11,769 nt of DNA from the NCBI GenBank assembly GCA_934140575.1, contig CAKPBJ010000022.1, positions 1 through 11,769 of the forward strand, written 5' to 3'. The first letter of the stretch is position 1, and each line of letters opens with the position of its first letter. The notes under the pieces were generated by a model. The model was given only the letters and a program-made list of their open reading frames with translations. It did not search any database and had not been told where the DNA came from. This document shows, piece by piece, positions 1-6,330 of the stretch. Source of the DNA: an uncultured Bacilli bacterium. Lineage in GTDB: Bacteria > Bacillota_I > Bacilli_A > RF39 > UBA660. Both the position numbers and the translations under genes were made by a program.

Positions 1-85
1 GTACTTTTACTAAATTCATATATTATTTCTAAGATGATTTATATTTTTTTCTTAGATGTTTTTTTATTTTATTTATAGATTTATT

Positions 86-120
86 CGAAGATATACTATT
101 TTAATAGTATTCGTTTTTTT
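86..120 (+). terminator. Intrinsic terminator, plus strand
   Basis: A hairpin with 7-bp arms ATACTAT (93-99) and ATAGTAT (104-110) around a TTTA loop is flanked by CGA/TCG (86-88, 111-113) across a bulge. It is followed at once by seven Ts (114-120). This orientation would end a plus-strand transcript arriving from left of the window, convergent with the retroelement operon. The stem is AT-rich, so its strength is uncertain. Nothing recognisable as a gene is seen in 1-85. Confidence 0.55.
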
Positions 121-290
121 ACAAAATAAAAATTATTTTAAACAGATTAATTGCTTGATACATATTAAATAATAAGTAAAAGTGTTTCTATGTACTTTGA
201 TTTTTTAGACATAGTATTTTTTTAAAGTACAGTAGAAAGGGTTTATATATTAATCTGCTTAAAATAACTTCTATTAATAAAAGTCATTTT
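121..290 (-). other. Structured 3' end of the DGR operon, possible large-loop terminator
   Basis: Arms at 133-150 and 250-267 are complementary over 18 positions with one exception. Read as minus-strand RNA the exception is a G-U wobble; read as plus-strand RNA it is an A-C mismatch, which favours function in the minus transcript, the strand of the whole operon. After the 3' arm the minus strand continues U-rich (TTTTTATTTTG). A nested pair, GTACTTT (192-198) and AAAGTAC (224-230), lies in the loop. It may be the operon terminator or a structured RNA end. No coding region is seen in 1-373. Confidence 0.45.
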
Positions 291-362
291 GAGAATAATG
301 ATCAAGTAAACTAATTTAAATAAAGTAGAATCAGATAAGAATTCATTTATCATTATTCTCAA
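289..362 (-). repeat. 14-bp perfect inverted repeat just after the last DGR gene
   Basis: Positions 289-302 (TTGAGAATAATGAT) are the exact reverse complement of 349-362, with a 46-nt loop. The element begins 11 nt past the stop codon of the MutS-like gene, so it would form a stem in the 3' untranslated part of the DGR transcript. It has no U-tract directly after it on the minus strand, so it looks more like an RNA-stabilising or processing stem than an intrinsic terminator. Confidence 0.5.
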
Positions 363-373
363 GATAATTTCTA

Positions 374-787
374 TCACTTAGAAATATTTTGCAAAAATCT
401 TTTGATTTTTTCATAATTATTGAAATCAATATTAAGAGATTTATTAATTAAACCAATTAACTCTTCCCTATTTAAGTTCTTACTATAACTATTATTAGAC
501 AGTGCCTTATAATGCTTATAATTATCAAAATCACCATTTGTTTTTTCAATAATATTGTCTTTAGAACAAACAAAAAAAGCTAAATCTAGATGTCTTAATT
601 TATCAAGAACTTTATCATAAGAATTAATACCAAATGATGTACAATTATTTATATATTTATATTCAAAGAGATACCATAATATTAATGCATCATCACTGTA
701 TGTCTTATAAAATATTCCTTCTTTAATAAGAATTATTGAATAATTATAATGTTCCTTATACATATCATATATATCTTTTGATTTCAT
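374..787 (-). CDS. MutS domain-I-like DGR accessory protein
   Basis: The 137-residue protein resembles the mismatch-recognition domain I of MutS and nothing else of that protein. Residues 9-35 follow the MutS pattern of a Tyr-rich helix, a hydrophobic strand and GxFY plus an acidic Asp-Asp turn (IIL-IKEGIFYKTYSDDA). Residues about 53-75 match the later segment ending in a Val-Cys (compare MutS GVPYHAV...LA..G..VAIC). Domains II-V, including the ATPase, are absent. The Phe of the MutS FxE motif is kept (F26), but the Glu is Lys (K28). MutS-like single-domain proteins (MSL) are, from memory, one of the accessory classes seen beside DGR reverse transcriptases. The gene starts 4 nt after the RT stop, with its ribosome binding site (AGAAGGG) inside the RT's last codons, so it is co-translated with RT. 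A role in binding nicked or mismatched cDNA/VR heteroduplex is inference. Confidence 0.7.
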   Translation of the reverse strand: MKSKDIYDMYKEHYNYSIILIKEGIFYKTYSDDALILWYLFEYKYINNCTSFGINSYDKVLDKLRHLDLAFFVCSKDNIIEKTNGDFDNYKHYKALSNNSYSKNLNREELIGLINKSLNIDFNNYEKIKRFLQNISK

Positions 788-791
788 AAAC

Positions 792-1925
792 TTAATTCCC
801 TTCTTCTAGAAAAAATTTATTCTTGTATACAAAATTATTAGTAGTTGATACTTTAAAATAGCCATTATAACTAGCAAGAGATTTCTTATAAAAATTAATA
901 TTATTTTTTCTTGCTTTTCTTAATTTTCTTTTTATTTTCTTACGTGTTTGGTTGTTAAGTAAAATAACTAGTTTCTTATTTTTTAAAATAAACTTATATC
1001 CTAAAAAATTTACTCCACTCTTTAAATTATAGATTTGAGTTTTCTTATTAAGAGATAATTTAAGATAAGATAACTTTTTATTAATTAAATTTAAACATTT
1101 CTTTAAATACTCTTTATCATGATGAATTAAAATGAAATCATCCATATACCTAATGTAGTACTTAATGTGAAGTTGTTCCTTTATATAATGATCGAGTTCA
1201 TTTAAATAGTAAATTGCAAGTAATTGACTTGTTTCATTACCAATAGGTAGACCTTTTCCTTTACGATATCTTGGTAGACTATATAATTGCTTTTTTTTTG
1301 CCTCTAAATCATAAATATTCATATCTTCTAAGTGAGATACTTCCCTACTTATAGAACTATCTATTAAATCATTTATATAATCATTATTGGTACTGCTAAT
1401 TATATTTATTAAAACTTTTAAAATATCTTTATCAAAATTTTCATGAGATAATTTATTAATTAATATTTCATGATCAATATTGTAGAAGTACTTACTAATA
1501 TCACATTTTAAAATATAAACATTATCATAATTCTCCTTAATAGAATTAATATATTTTTTCATATATCTAATTCCTTCTTTAGAACCTTTCCCAGTTCTTG
1601 TCGCAACATTTTGTTCAATTAACTTTCTTGATAAAGTTGGTATTAAAACATATTTGCTTATTAAATGATTGACTATTTTATCATACATTAATTCACTCAT
1701 TATAATTCTATACTTAGGCTCTTGAATTATAAAAATATTATATTTAAGATGATTATAATGTTTATTCTTTAATGTATTATATATTTTAACTATATTAGAT
1801 GTTTTAGTTAATTCAAATCTTACTAGTTTTGCTTTATGACATGTATTTTTATAGATACCATCGTATACATCTTTTATTTTATTAATAGAAACAATATCAT
1901 CATAAGAAATAATATATTTATTCAT
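792..1925 (-). CDS. DGR-class reverse transcriptase
   Basis: This 377-residue protein is the error-prone reverse transcriptase that copies the template RNA, misincorporating at adenines. Motif 3 carries the first catalytic Asp in KCDISKYFYNIDH (D142). Motif 4 reads LPIGNETSQ (227-235); this IGxxxSQ form, in place of the QGxxxSP of retroviral and group II intron enzymes, is the hallmark of DGR RTs. The catalytic YMDD is at 260-263 and the NFLGYKF block (306-312) is the following motif. A Lys/Arg-rich tail (about 328-346) suits RNA binding. No maturase, endonuclease or RNase H domain follows, and the length is usual for the family. The start overlaps the upstream gene by 8 nt (ATGAATAA holds both the start and the preceding stop), so translation is probably coupled. 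Avd, templates, VR and an A-specific mutation record are all in the same window, so the assignment is firm. Confidence 0.96.
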   Translation of the reverse strand: MNKYIISYDDIVSINKIKDVYDGIYKNTCHKAKLVRFELTKTSNIVKIYNTLKNKHYNHLKYNIFIIQEPKYRIIMSELMYDKIVNHLISKYVLIPTLSRKLIEQNVATRTGKGSKEGIRYMKKYINSIKENYDNVYILKCDISKYFYNIDHEILINKLSHENFDKDILKVLINIISSTNNDYINDLIDSSISREVSHLEDMNIYDLEAKKKQLYSLPRYRKGKGLPIGNETSQLLAIYYLNELDHYIKEQLHIKYYIRYMDDFILIHHDKEYLKKCLNLINKKLSYLKLSLNKKTQIYNLKSGVNFLGYKFILKNKKLVILLNNQTRKKIKRKLRKARKNNINFYKKSLASYNGYFKVSTTNNFVYKNKFFLEEGN

Positions 1926-2313
1926 TTACAAGCCTATATTCCTTAGAATCTTTTTTATAAACATATTTCTTTAATGTTGCATTATCTAATACTTTATTTA
2001 CTGTTTCTGAATTATAATAATCAAGTACTTTACCATCTAAGTCATAGACAATATTATTTTCAATATAACCTTCTTTAGTAAACATAATAATATTTTTAGA
2101 ATTATCATTAGAATAACCATATAATTTAGAAATATATTTTCTTGTAGATGTATCAATATTATTATTTTTTATATTATTGTATAAATTGTATACTACTTTA
2201 TACTTTACAACATTATTCTTTGTTTCTTTCTTAGTATCAGATAAGAAAGATATTGTGACTAGTACAAGTATTATTATTAAACTTATAAATATTAATTTTT
2301 GTATTTTATTCAT
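1918..2313 (-). CDS. Unknown single-TM protein inside the DGR core operon
   Basis: I do not recognise this 131-residue protein. It has a short charged start (MNKIQK), one hydrophobic segment at about 7-24, then a hydrophilic remainder rich in Asn, Lys and Tyr with no Cys. It is probably membrane-anchored with its body outside the cell, or an uncleaved signal-anchor protein. It sits between avd and RT, overlapping each by 8 nt. Both junctions have the same form, a ...VNE-stop end whose bases also spell ATG-AAT-AA, and both downstream proteins begin MNK. Known DGR cores do not need a membrane protein, so it is either a lineage-specific accessory factor or a passenger. Confidence is high that it is a gene and low for any role. 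Confidence 0.8.
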   Translation of the reverse strand: MNKIQKLIFISLIIILVLVTISFLSDTKKETKNNVVKYKVVYNLYNNIKNNNIDTSTRKYISKLYGYSNDNSKNIIMFTKEGYIENNIVYDLDGKVLDYYNSETVNKVLDNATLKKYVYKKDSKEYRLVNE

Positions 2314-2659
2314 TAACAGTCACCTCTTTTTTTCGTAATGCTTTAGTCATAGCAATTATTTCTGATAAAAAGTTACCTATAACTATATATTTCTTTTCAC
2401 TTATAATTTTCTTATCATGACTTATGTTTATATAAAAATTTAACATTGATATAGATATTAATAAGTCTTTTAAGTTTTTATCTTTTATTCTAATTGAATC
2501 ATTTATGTTATATGAGTAGATATTTTTTATTAATTCATAACAAGTTTTTTCTATGTTATTTTTTAATACTACTTCTTTTTTAGGATAATCTATTAAGACT
2601 TTATTAATATAGTTTATTGTTTTATATGATTTATCTAATATTTTGAAATTTGTTTTCAT
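2306..2659 (-). CDS. avd: Avd, accessory variability determinant (four-helix bundle)
   Basis: Avd is the small basic protein that binds the DGR reverse transcriptase and template RNA and is required for mutagenic homing in the Bordetella phage system. The 117 residues show the family pattern: a helix ending in DYPKKE, a long second helix with NNIEKTCYELIKNIYS, a third (LKDLLISISMLNFYINISHDKKIIS) and a fourth (YIVIGNFLSEIIAMTKALRKK). These correspond to the FPK..R..L, L..L...LRLA.DLKLIS and Y..L...L.EI.KML motifs of Avd and 23S rRNA intervening-sequence proteins. The start chosen is the Met codon at 2659-2657, preceded by GGAGA with a good spacing. An earlier in-frame Met at 2731 would add 24 residues unlike the family and reach into the spacer. 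The end overlaps the next gene by 8 nt. It lies directly after the template array, as expected. Confidence 0.88.
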   Translation of the reverse strand: MKTNFKILDKSYKTINYINKVLIDYPKKEVVLKNNIEKTCYELIKNIYSYNINDSIRIKDKNLKDLLISISMLNFYINISHDKKIISEKKYIVIGNFLSEIIAMTKALRKKEVTVNE

Positions 2660-2913
2660 ATTGTTTCTCCATAATGTGGCAAAAGAAACTAAGATGATAT
2701 TCTTGTTGATTCTTTTCCACTGATATAGCAATAGTTAATTAATCTCTTGTTAAATAACGTCTATACCTTGTTTTTAGCACAGTGGCATGGGACTAACCTT
2801 GTTTCCAATCTAGATATGATTATTGCTAATGCAACTACTTCCTCTAAGTATCAGCCATGACCAATACTATGCGGTTCATTAGTTATAATAATTACTAATT
2901 TGTAGTAGGAAAT
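2660..2913 (-). ncRNA. DGR RNA spacer (Sp-like) between templates and avd
   Basis: This is about 250 nt without a gene, between the last template and avd, where the Bordetella phage DGR carries the spacer RNA that binds RT and Avd and primes cDNA synthesis. Visible elements include an inverted repeat ATTAGT/ACTAAT at 2878-2899 next to the last template. A site at 2789-2798 (GGTTAGTCCC in RNA sense) is complementary to the GGGACTAATC leader of each template. A direct repeat ACCTTGTTT (plus strand) occurs at 2765-2773 and 2796-2804. The avd ribosome binding site lies at the far end. The base composition is less AT-extreme than that of the genes. The spacer role is inferred from position and pairing; the exact RNA ends cannot be seen. 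Confidence 0.6.
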
Positions 2914-3021
2914 TGGGCGAACGCCGTAGCCGTTACTAGTGTTGTTGTTCGTAAGCTCACCTGAAGAATTCACGTTGAACTCGTTAGCATTACCCCAATT
3001 GTTGAAGATGGACGGCGACAT
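2914..3021 (-). repeat. Template repeat D
   Basis: The 36-codon core is next to the spacer, with ten Asn codons, including three consecutive AAC codons in its second half. Codons 6-15 are identical to those of template C, while the second half is unrelated to it, so the templates look mosaic. It shares the 12-nt 5' block and the 18-nt GC-rich 3' block (GGCTACGGCGTTCGCCCA) with the local VR, which are the parts needed for homing. It is one codon shorter than A and C. Confidence 0.8.
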
Positions 3022-3066
3022 GCGCTCATCTGACCACTAATTAGATTAGTCCCAAATTTTGGAAAT

Positions 3067-3177
3067 TGGGCGAACGCCGTAGCCGTTGTTGACGTTGTTC
3101 CATCCATTGAGCTCGCCAGAAGACATCACCATGAACTCGTTAGCATTACCCCAATTGTTGAAGTTGGACGGCGACAT
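3067..3177 (-). repeat. Template repeat C
   Basis: The 37-codon core is the same length as template A and has ten Asn codons (for example N5, N7, N8, N11, N13 and N30-N31 of the core), with both end blocks identical to A. It differs from A and from the local VR at many non-adenine positions (for example a central GGATGGAACAACGTC in place of GAATGGGGTAATGTC), so it was not the source of the present VR. It could serve a different target gene or be an alternative scaffold for the same one. Confidence 0.8.
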
Positions 3178-3222
3178 GCGCTCATCTGACCACTAATTAG
3201 ATTAGTCCCGAATTTTGGAAAT

Positions 3223-3330
3223 TGGGCGAACGCCGTGGCCGTAATCAATGCCAAAGTCCATAATCTTACCTAAAGAAGTCACGCTGAACTCACTTGCACT
3301 AAACCAGTCTGGGAAGATGGACGGCGACAT
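3223..3330 (-). repeat. Template-like cassette B, without Asn codons
   Basis: The 36-codon core has the same ends (ATGTCGCCGTCC and GTTCGCCCA) and leader as the others but no AAC or AAT codon, against ten or eleven Asn codons in each of the other three. It reads like a diversified product, with Pro, Asp, Trp, Phe, Ser, Ile and Met at the positions where the others have Asn. The normally invariant GGCTAC is GGCCAC. Its leader is also the most divergent (GGGGCTAATC). It may be a captured VR copy, a retired template, or a low-diversity template. It cannot be derived from any other cassette here by adenine changes alone. Confidence 0.75.
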
Positions 3331-3375
3331 GTACTCATTTGACCACTAATTAGATTAGCCCCGATTTTTGGAAAT

Positions 3376-3486
3376 TGGGCGAACGCCGTAGCCGTTGTTG
3401 ACATTACCCCATTCGTTCAACTCGCCGGTAGACGTCACGTTCAACTCGTTAGCGTTGCCATTGTTGTTGAAGTTGGACGGCGACAT
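3376..3486 (-). repeat. Template repeat A, parent of the local variable repeat
   Basis: The 37-codon core is nearest to the target gene. Over 111 aligned nt it differs from the target's VR at nine positions (3412, 3417, 3422, 3429, 3441, 3450, 3464, 3465, 3474 on the plus strand). Each is T on the plus strand, so A in template sense; no G, C or T of the template is changed. It encodes eleven Asn codons, nine of them AAC. This is the standard signature of adenine-specific mutagenic retrohoming, so this copy is the template last used for the local target. Confidence 0.96.
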
Positions 3487-3528
3487 ACGTTCATCTGACC
3501 ACTAATTAGATTAGTCCCAATTTTTTCA

Positions 3529-3556
3529 GTCCCTCAATGATGAGTCATTTCGGGAC
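3529..3556 (-). promoter_or_regulatory. Hairpin between target gene and template array
   Basis: Outer arms GTCCC/GGGAC (5 bp) and inner arms AATGA/TCATT (5 bp) are separated by a symmetrical GA/GA internal loop (minus-strand RNA) that could form tandem sheared G-A pairs, with a CTCA loop. It lies 20 nt after the target's TAA-TAA double stop and about 10 nt before the first template leader. No U-tract follows on the minus strand, so read-through into the array is likely. It may mark the 5' boundary of the template RNA or act as the structure found downstream of VRs in other DGRs, although those sit much closer to the VR. Confidence 0.55.
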
Positions 3557-3575
3557 AAGTTGTTTTCTCTTTTTA

Positions 3576-6314
3576 TTATTCAATAACATACGGATCCTCC
3601 TTCGTTCCTGAACCTGTGAACTGAAGATTTGAAGAATCTAGATTGATTACTGGGCGAACGCCGTAGCCGTTGTTGACATTACCCCAATCGTCCAACCCGC
3701 CGGCAGACGTCACGTACAACTCGTAAGCGTTGCCATTGCCGTTGAAGTAGGACGGCGACATGGTCCAATAATAAGTACCGGTATATAAATAAAATAATTG
3801 ATTTTGATAACTTGTTCTTGCTCCTGCCATGTTAACTTCATCTGCTGTTATTAAACCAATTGGCCTTGTTAATTTTTTGTTACCAATTGTACTATTCGTT
3901 GTTGTAAATTTATCATTAACATTTGAACATGTTAATCTTGGTCCAGTTACTCTTCCATACCATGAGTAGAACCTTTCATATCCATATATTGTTGGTACAG
4001 CTCCATATCCTGAGTTTTGATAAGTACCACTCTTTTTTGTAGATATTTCTCTATCATTACAGAATGATGAATTAATTGCTATTTTATCAGTATAACTAGA
4101 TAAATTATTATTGTACCAATTTTCTAAATAATTTTTCATTGTACTATTTGTTGTGTTTGAAATAGCATTTTCAAGTGATGTTGATGCATACTCTACTGCT
4201 TTTACATTCATAGAAGTTGGACTTACATAATTATCAACATGATTCATTCTTTGAGAAGTTGATGATGCTGATGTACTAAAAAGCGTATATAGTTTATCGT
4301 TTGCATGTTTTTTGTTATATTCTGATAATGTCATTGCTTCAAGTGTTCCACTCAACTTAAATGCATTATTATTTTTATCAAATGTATATTCTGTTCCAAA
4401 ATAATATTTTGCTGTTGCAGATAATCCTGAATAAGTAAATGCATAAGTCCATTCTTTTACCTCATTTGTACTAGTATCTCCATACATGTATCCAACATAA
4501 GCATTATCACTCCATCTAAAATTAAACGCACTATTTCCAACTTGTCTATTACTGCTTGATTCACCATTTGCGTGAGGAGTTGTTCCATCATAAATTAATC
4601 TTACTGAATTATCTCCATTTATTCTTATAATTCTCCAATATTTATTAGCAAACTTAACGTAGTTTCCTCCTACTATTCCCCTAAAATAATAACTTATTCC
4701 TTCATCATCAACTGTTGAATATAGTCCAGATTCTGAATTGTCATAACTTAAAATTGCTGACGTATAATTATATTTAGTTAATGTATATGTAGTATATTGT
4801 GTTGCTTGATCAGTTGAAGATGTGACTGATGACAAAAGATATAATGTATCACATGATGTACTAGTACTTCCACATGTATAATATGTTCCATTAGAATAAT
4901 TTTTAGTTGTTGGGTCTACTAATACAGCATTTTTTAATACATATTTTCCCGTTGACTCTTGGAATGTATACCCAGTATTTGTATCTGTTACTTGTGAAAT
5001 ATAAATATAGGAAGATGCTGTTGCTGTTGATGTTTGTGTTGCATGTATCTCACTATATTTTATAGCTGGACTAGTTGTATTAAAATTTGGGTTACCTTTA
5101 CTAACTACTTCTTGTTTTGCTTGTTCAACATTTGTATTTTTTTGTTCTGTTGCGATTATACAATCTGAGAAATTAGTTAGATTATTCTTTTCACACCAAC
5201 TTTTATGTCTTATAGTTGTACTCTTTGCAGTTACATCAGAAATATTTCCTGCAATATCTTCAACATAAACTGTTACTAAATAATCTCCTTCATCTAAACT
5301 TGTAAATGTATAATTAGGAAATTCACTTTCTACATAAGTGGCTCCACTATCTTTACTATAATAATATTTATTAATACCACTAAATGAATCTTTTGCATTA
5401 ACTTTAATTGTCATAGTATCATCATTTGGTTCAAGGGTAACATTAGATATAGTAGCCTTTTCATTATCAACTTTATATTTATTACTACATCTACTATATT
5501 CATTACCACTATTATCAACTGCTTTGAAACATGCTACTTGATAGTCTTTATTATTTGAAAAAGTAATATTATATTTATTATTTGTTTTTGTTATGTCTTT
5601 GTCAGGTACACATTCACTTTCTGTTGTTATACAGTATTTTGCATATGATATTTTTTTATCATCTAAAATCTCAAAATTTAGTGATAATGTTTTGTACCAA
5701 TCCTCATTTCCTAATTCATGATTTCCTATATCATATTTAACCCTTGTACCGTTTCCAGTACCATCATCTTGTACATAATTAAGTGTAAAACTTAATTTTT
5801 CCTTTATATCATTTGGAGCATAATTATTTCCATCTTTATATTTTATTTCTATTTTTAATGTCTCTTTTGAGTTCTTTTTTAATAAATCTTTTTCTTTTAT
5901 TTCATTCCCATCAGAATATTTTATTGTATATTCTAAATAATTTTTTTGTTCTTCAGTTAGTTCTGTTTTAAATATTTCTGTTAACATTGCATCAATCGTT
6001 CCTGAGTTTACCACATCAACGTCAAATGAATATTTATCGCCAGGACTTTCTAATGATAAATCCATCGATATTGTTGTATCGTTAATAATCTTTGCTGGAG
6101 TTGTTGCTTTGATATTTCCATCATCAAATTTTATATTTTCAAAATGAATATTCCAAGATGTTTTTGCTATATTTGCTGTTCCAGCTAATTTTAAATTGCT
6201 ACTTAAATATGCATATCCTATGCCTATGGTTGACCATGCAAATAATATTAACGCAAAGATAAGTAATTTTTTACTATTTCTCATTGAAAAGTATTTGTTT
6301 ATCTTTCGTTTCAT
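3576..6314 (-). CDS. DGR target: secreted TasA-like/Ig-like/lectin-like variable protein
   Basis: This 912-residue protein has a SipW-type signal segment (hydrophobic 17-31, then GIGYAYLS). Residues about 42-183 form a TasA/camelysin-like domain that aligns through to its closing NYVQD with the whole mature 179-residue protein encoded upstream at 9593-10132. Two Ig-like blocks with paired Cys and VDNSGN/VEDIAGN turns span about 205-283 and 286-368, followed by a Ser/Thr-rich linker (about 370-530). A C-terminal formylglycine-enzyme/C-type-lectin-like domain (about 540-912) shows the block KYWRIIRINGD, VGYMYGD, YYWTMSPS and GYGVRPVINL. The variable repeat is residues 852-888. It is predicted to be secreted and exposed, with the variable face binding an unknown ligand. 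The start has AAGGAG 10 nt upstream and lies 16 nt after the preceding gene. The only GC-rich part of the gene is the VR. The lectin-fold call rests on motif pattern and DGR precedent. Confidence 0.93.
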   Translation of the reverse strand: MKRKINKYFSMRNSKKLLIFALILFAWSTIGIGYAYLSSNLKLAGTANIAKTSWNIHFENIKFDDGNIKATTPAKIINDTTISMDLSLESPGDKYSFDVDVVNSGTIDAMLTEIFKTELTEEQKNYLEYTIKYSDGNEIKEKDLLKKNSKETLKIEIKYKDGNNYAPNDIKEKLSFTLNYVQDDGTGNGTRVKYDIGNHELGNEDWYKTLSLNFEILDDKKISYAKYCITTESECVPDKDITKTNNKYNITFSNNKDYQVACFKAVDNSGNEYSRCSNKYKVDNEKATISNVTLEPNDDTMTIKVNAKDSFSGINKYYYSKDSGATYVESEFPNYTFTSLDEGDYLVTVYVEDIAGNISDVTAKSTTIRHKSWCEKNNLTNFSDCIIATEQKNTNVEQAKQEVVSKGNPNFNTTSPAIKYSEIHATQTSTATASSYIYISQVTDTNTGYTFQESTGKYVLKNAVLVDPTTKNYSNGTYYTCGSTSTSCDTLYLLSSVTSSTDQATQYTTYTLTKYNYTSAILSYDNSESGLYSTVDDEGISYYFRGIVGGNYVKFANKYWRIIRINGDNSVRLIYDGTTPHANGESSSNRQVGNSAFNFRWSDNAYVGYMYGDTSTNEVKEWTYAFTYSGLSATAKYYFGTEYTFDKNNNAFKLSGTLEAMTLSEYNKKHANDKLYTLFSTSASSTSQRMNHVDNYVSPTSMNVKAVEYASTSLENAISNTTNSTMKNYLENWYNNNLSSYTDKIAINSSFCNDREISTKKSGTYQNSGYGAVPTIYGYERFYSWYGRVTGPRLTCSNVNDKFTTTNSTIGNKKLTRPIGLITADEVNMAGARTSYQNQLFYLYTGTYYWTMSPSYFNGNGNAYELYVTSAGGLDDWGNVNNGYGVRPVINLDSSNLQFTGSGTKEDPYVIE
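3651..3761 (-). repeat. Variable repeat (VR) of the DGR target
   Basis: These are codons 852-888 of the target. Compared with template A, the changed residues are N to Y at 856, 864 and 867, N to G at 859, T to A at 871, E to G at 873, N to D at 875 and E to D at 876; each comes from adenine substitution only. Unchanged ends are ATGTCGCCGTCC at the 5' side and GGCTACGGCGTTCGCCCA at the 3' side, the latter being the likely initiation-of-mutagenic-homing site. Beyond it, VR continues GTAATC where templates continue ATTTCC. The adenines nearest the 3' site (N879, N881, N882) are unaltered. Confidence 0.96.
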
Positions 6315-6330
6315 GCAAAATCATCTCCTT

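Larger units (their letters stand above)
2905..3518 (-). repeat. Tandem array of four DGR template-repeat cassettes
   Basis: Four cassettes repeat with periods of 156, 153 and 156 bp. Each has a conserved leader (GGGACTAATC, a 6-bp hairpin ACTAAT-CTA-ATTAGT, then TGGTCA), a VR-like core of 36 or 37 codons from ATGTCGCCGTCC to GGCGTTCGCCCA, and a shared tail AATTTCC. In the core's reading frame a TAG lies just before TGGTCA and a stop follows shortly after the tail, so the units are not genes. The cores are much richer in G and C than the surrounding genes and, except cassette B, packed with AAC codons, the typical template codon because adenine changes in it give many residues and no stops. 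Usual DGRs carry one template; four in tandem is unusual. Confidence 0.9.

Noticed and set aside
792..1925. Group II intron or retron reverse transcriptase
   Set aside because: There is no maturase or endonuclease domain and no retron msr/msd next to it; the IGNETSQ motif, Avd, templates and VR are DGR features.
2660..2731. Longer Avd starting at 2731
   Set aside because: The extra 24 residues do not resemble Avd, lack a ribosome binding site and run into the spacer; the Met codon at 2659 has GGAGA at good distance.
2905..3518. CRISPR array or satellite repeat
   Set aside because: Units are about 153-156 bp with conserved linkers and coding-like cores matching the target gene; there are no short identical repeats with unique spacers and no cas genes.
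2880..3540. Broken 3' end of another lectin-like gene
   Set aside because: The cassettes look translatable inside, but each has a TAG just before and a stop just after in frame, and no start or upstream domain. Their A-only relation to the target VR fits templates.
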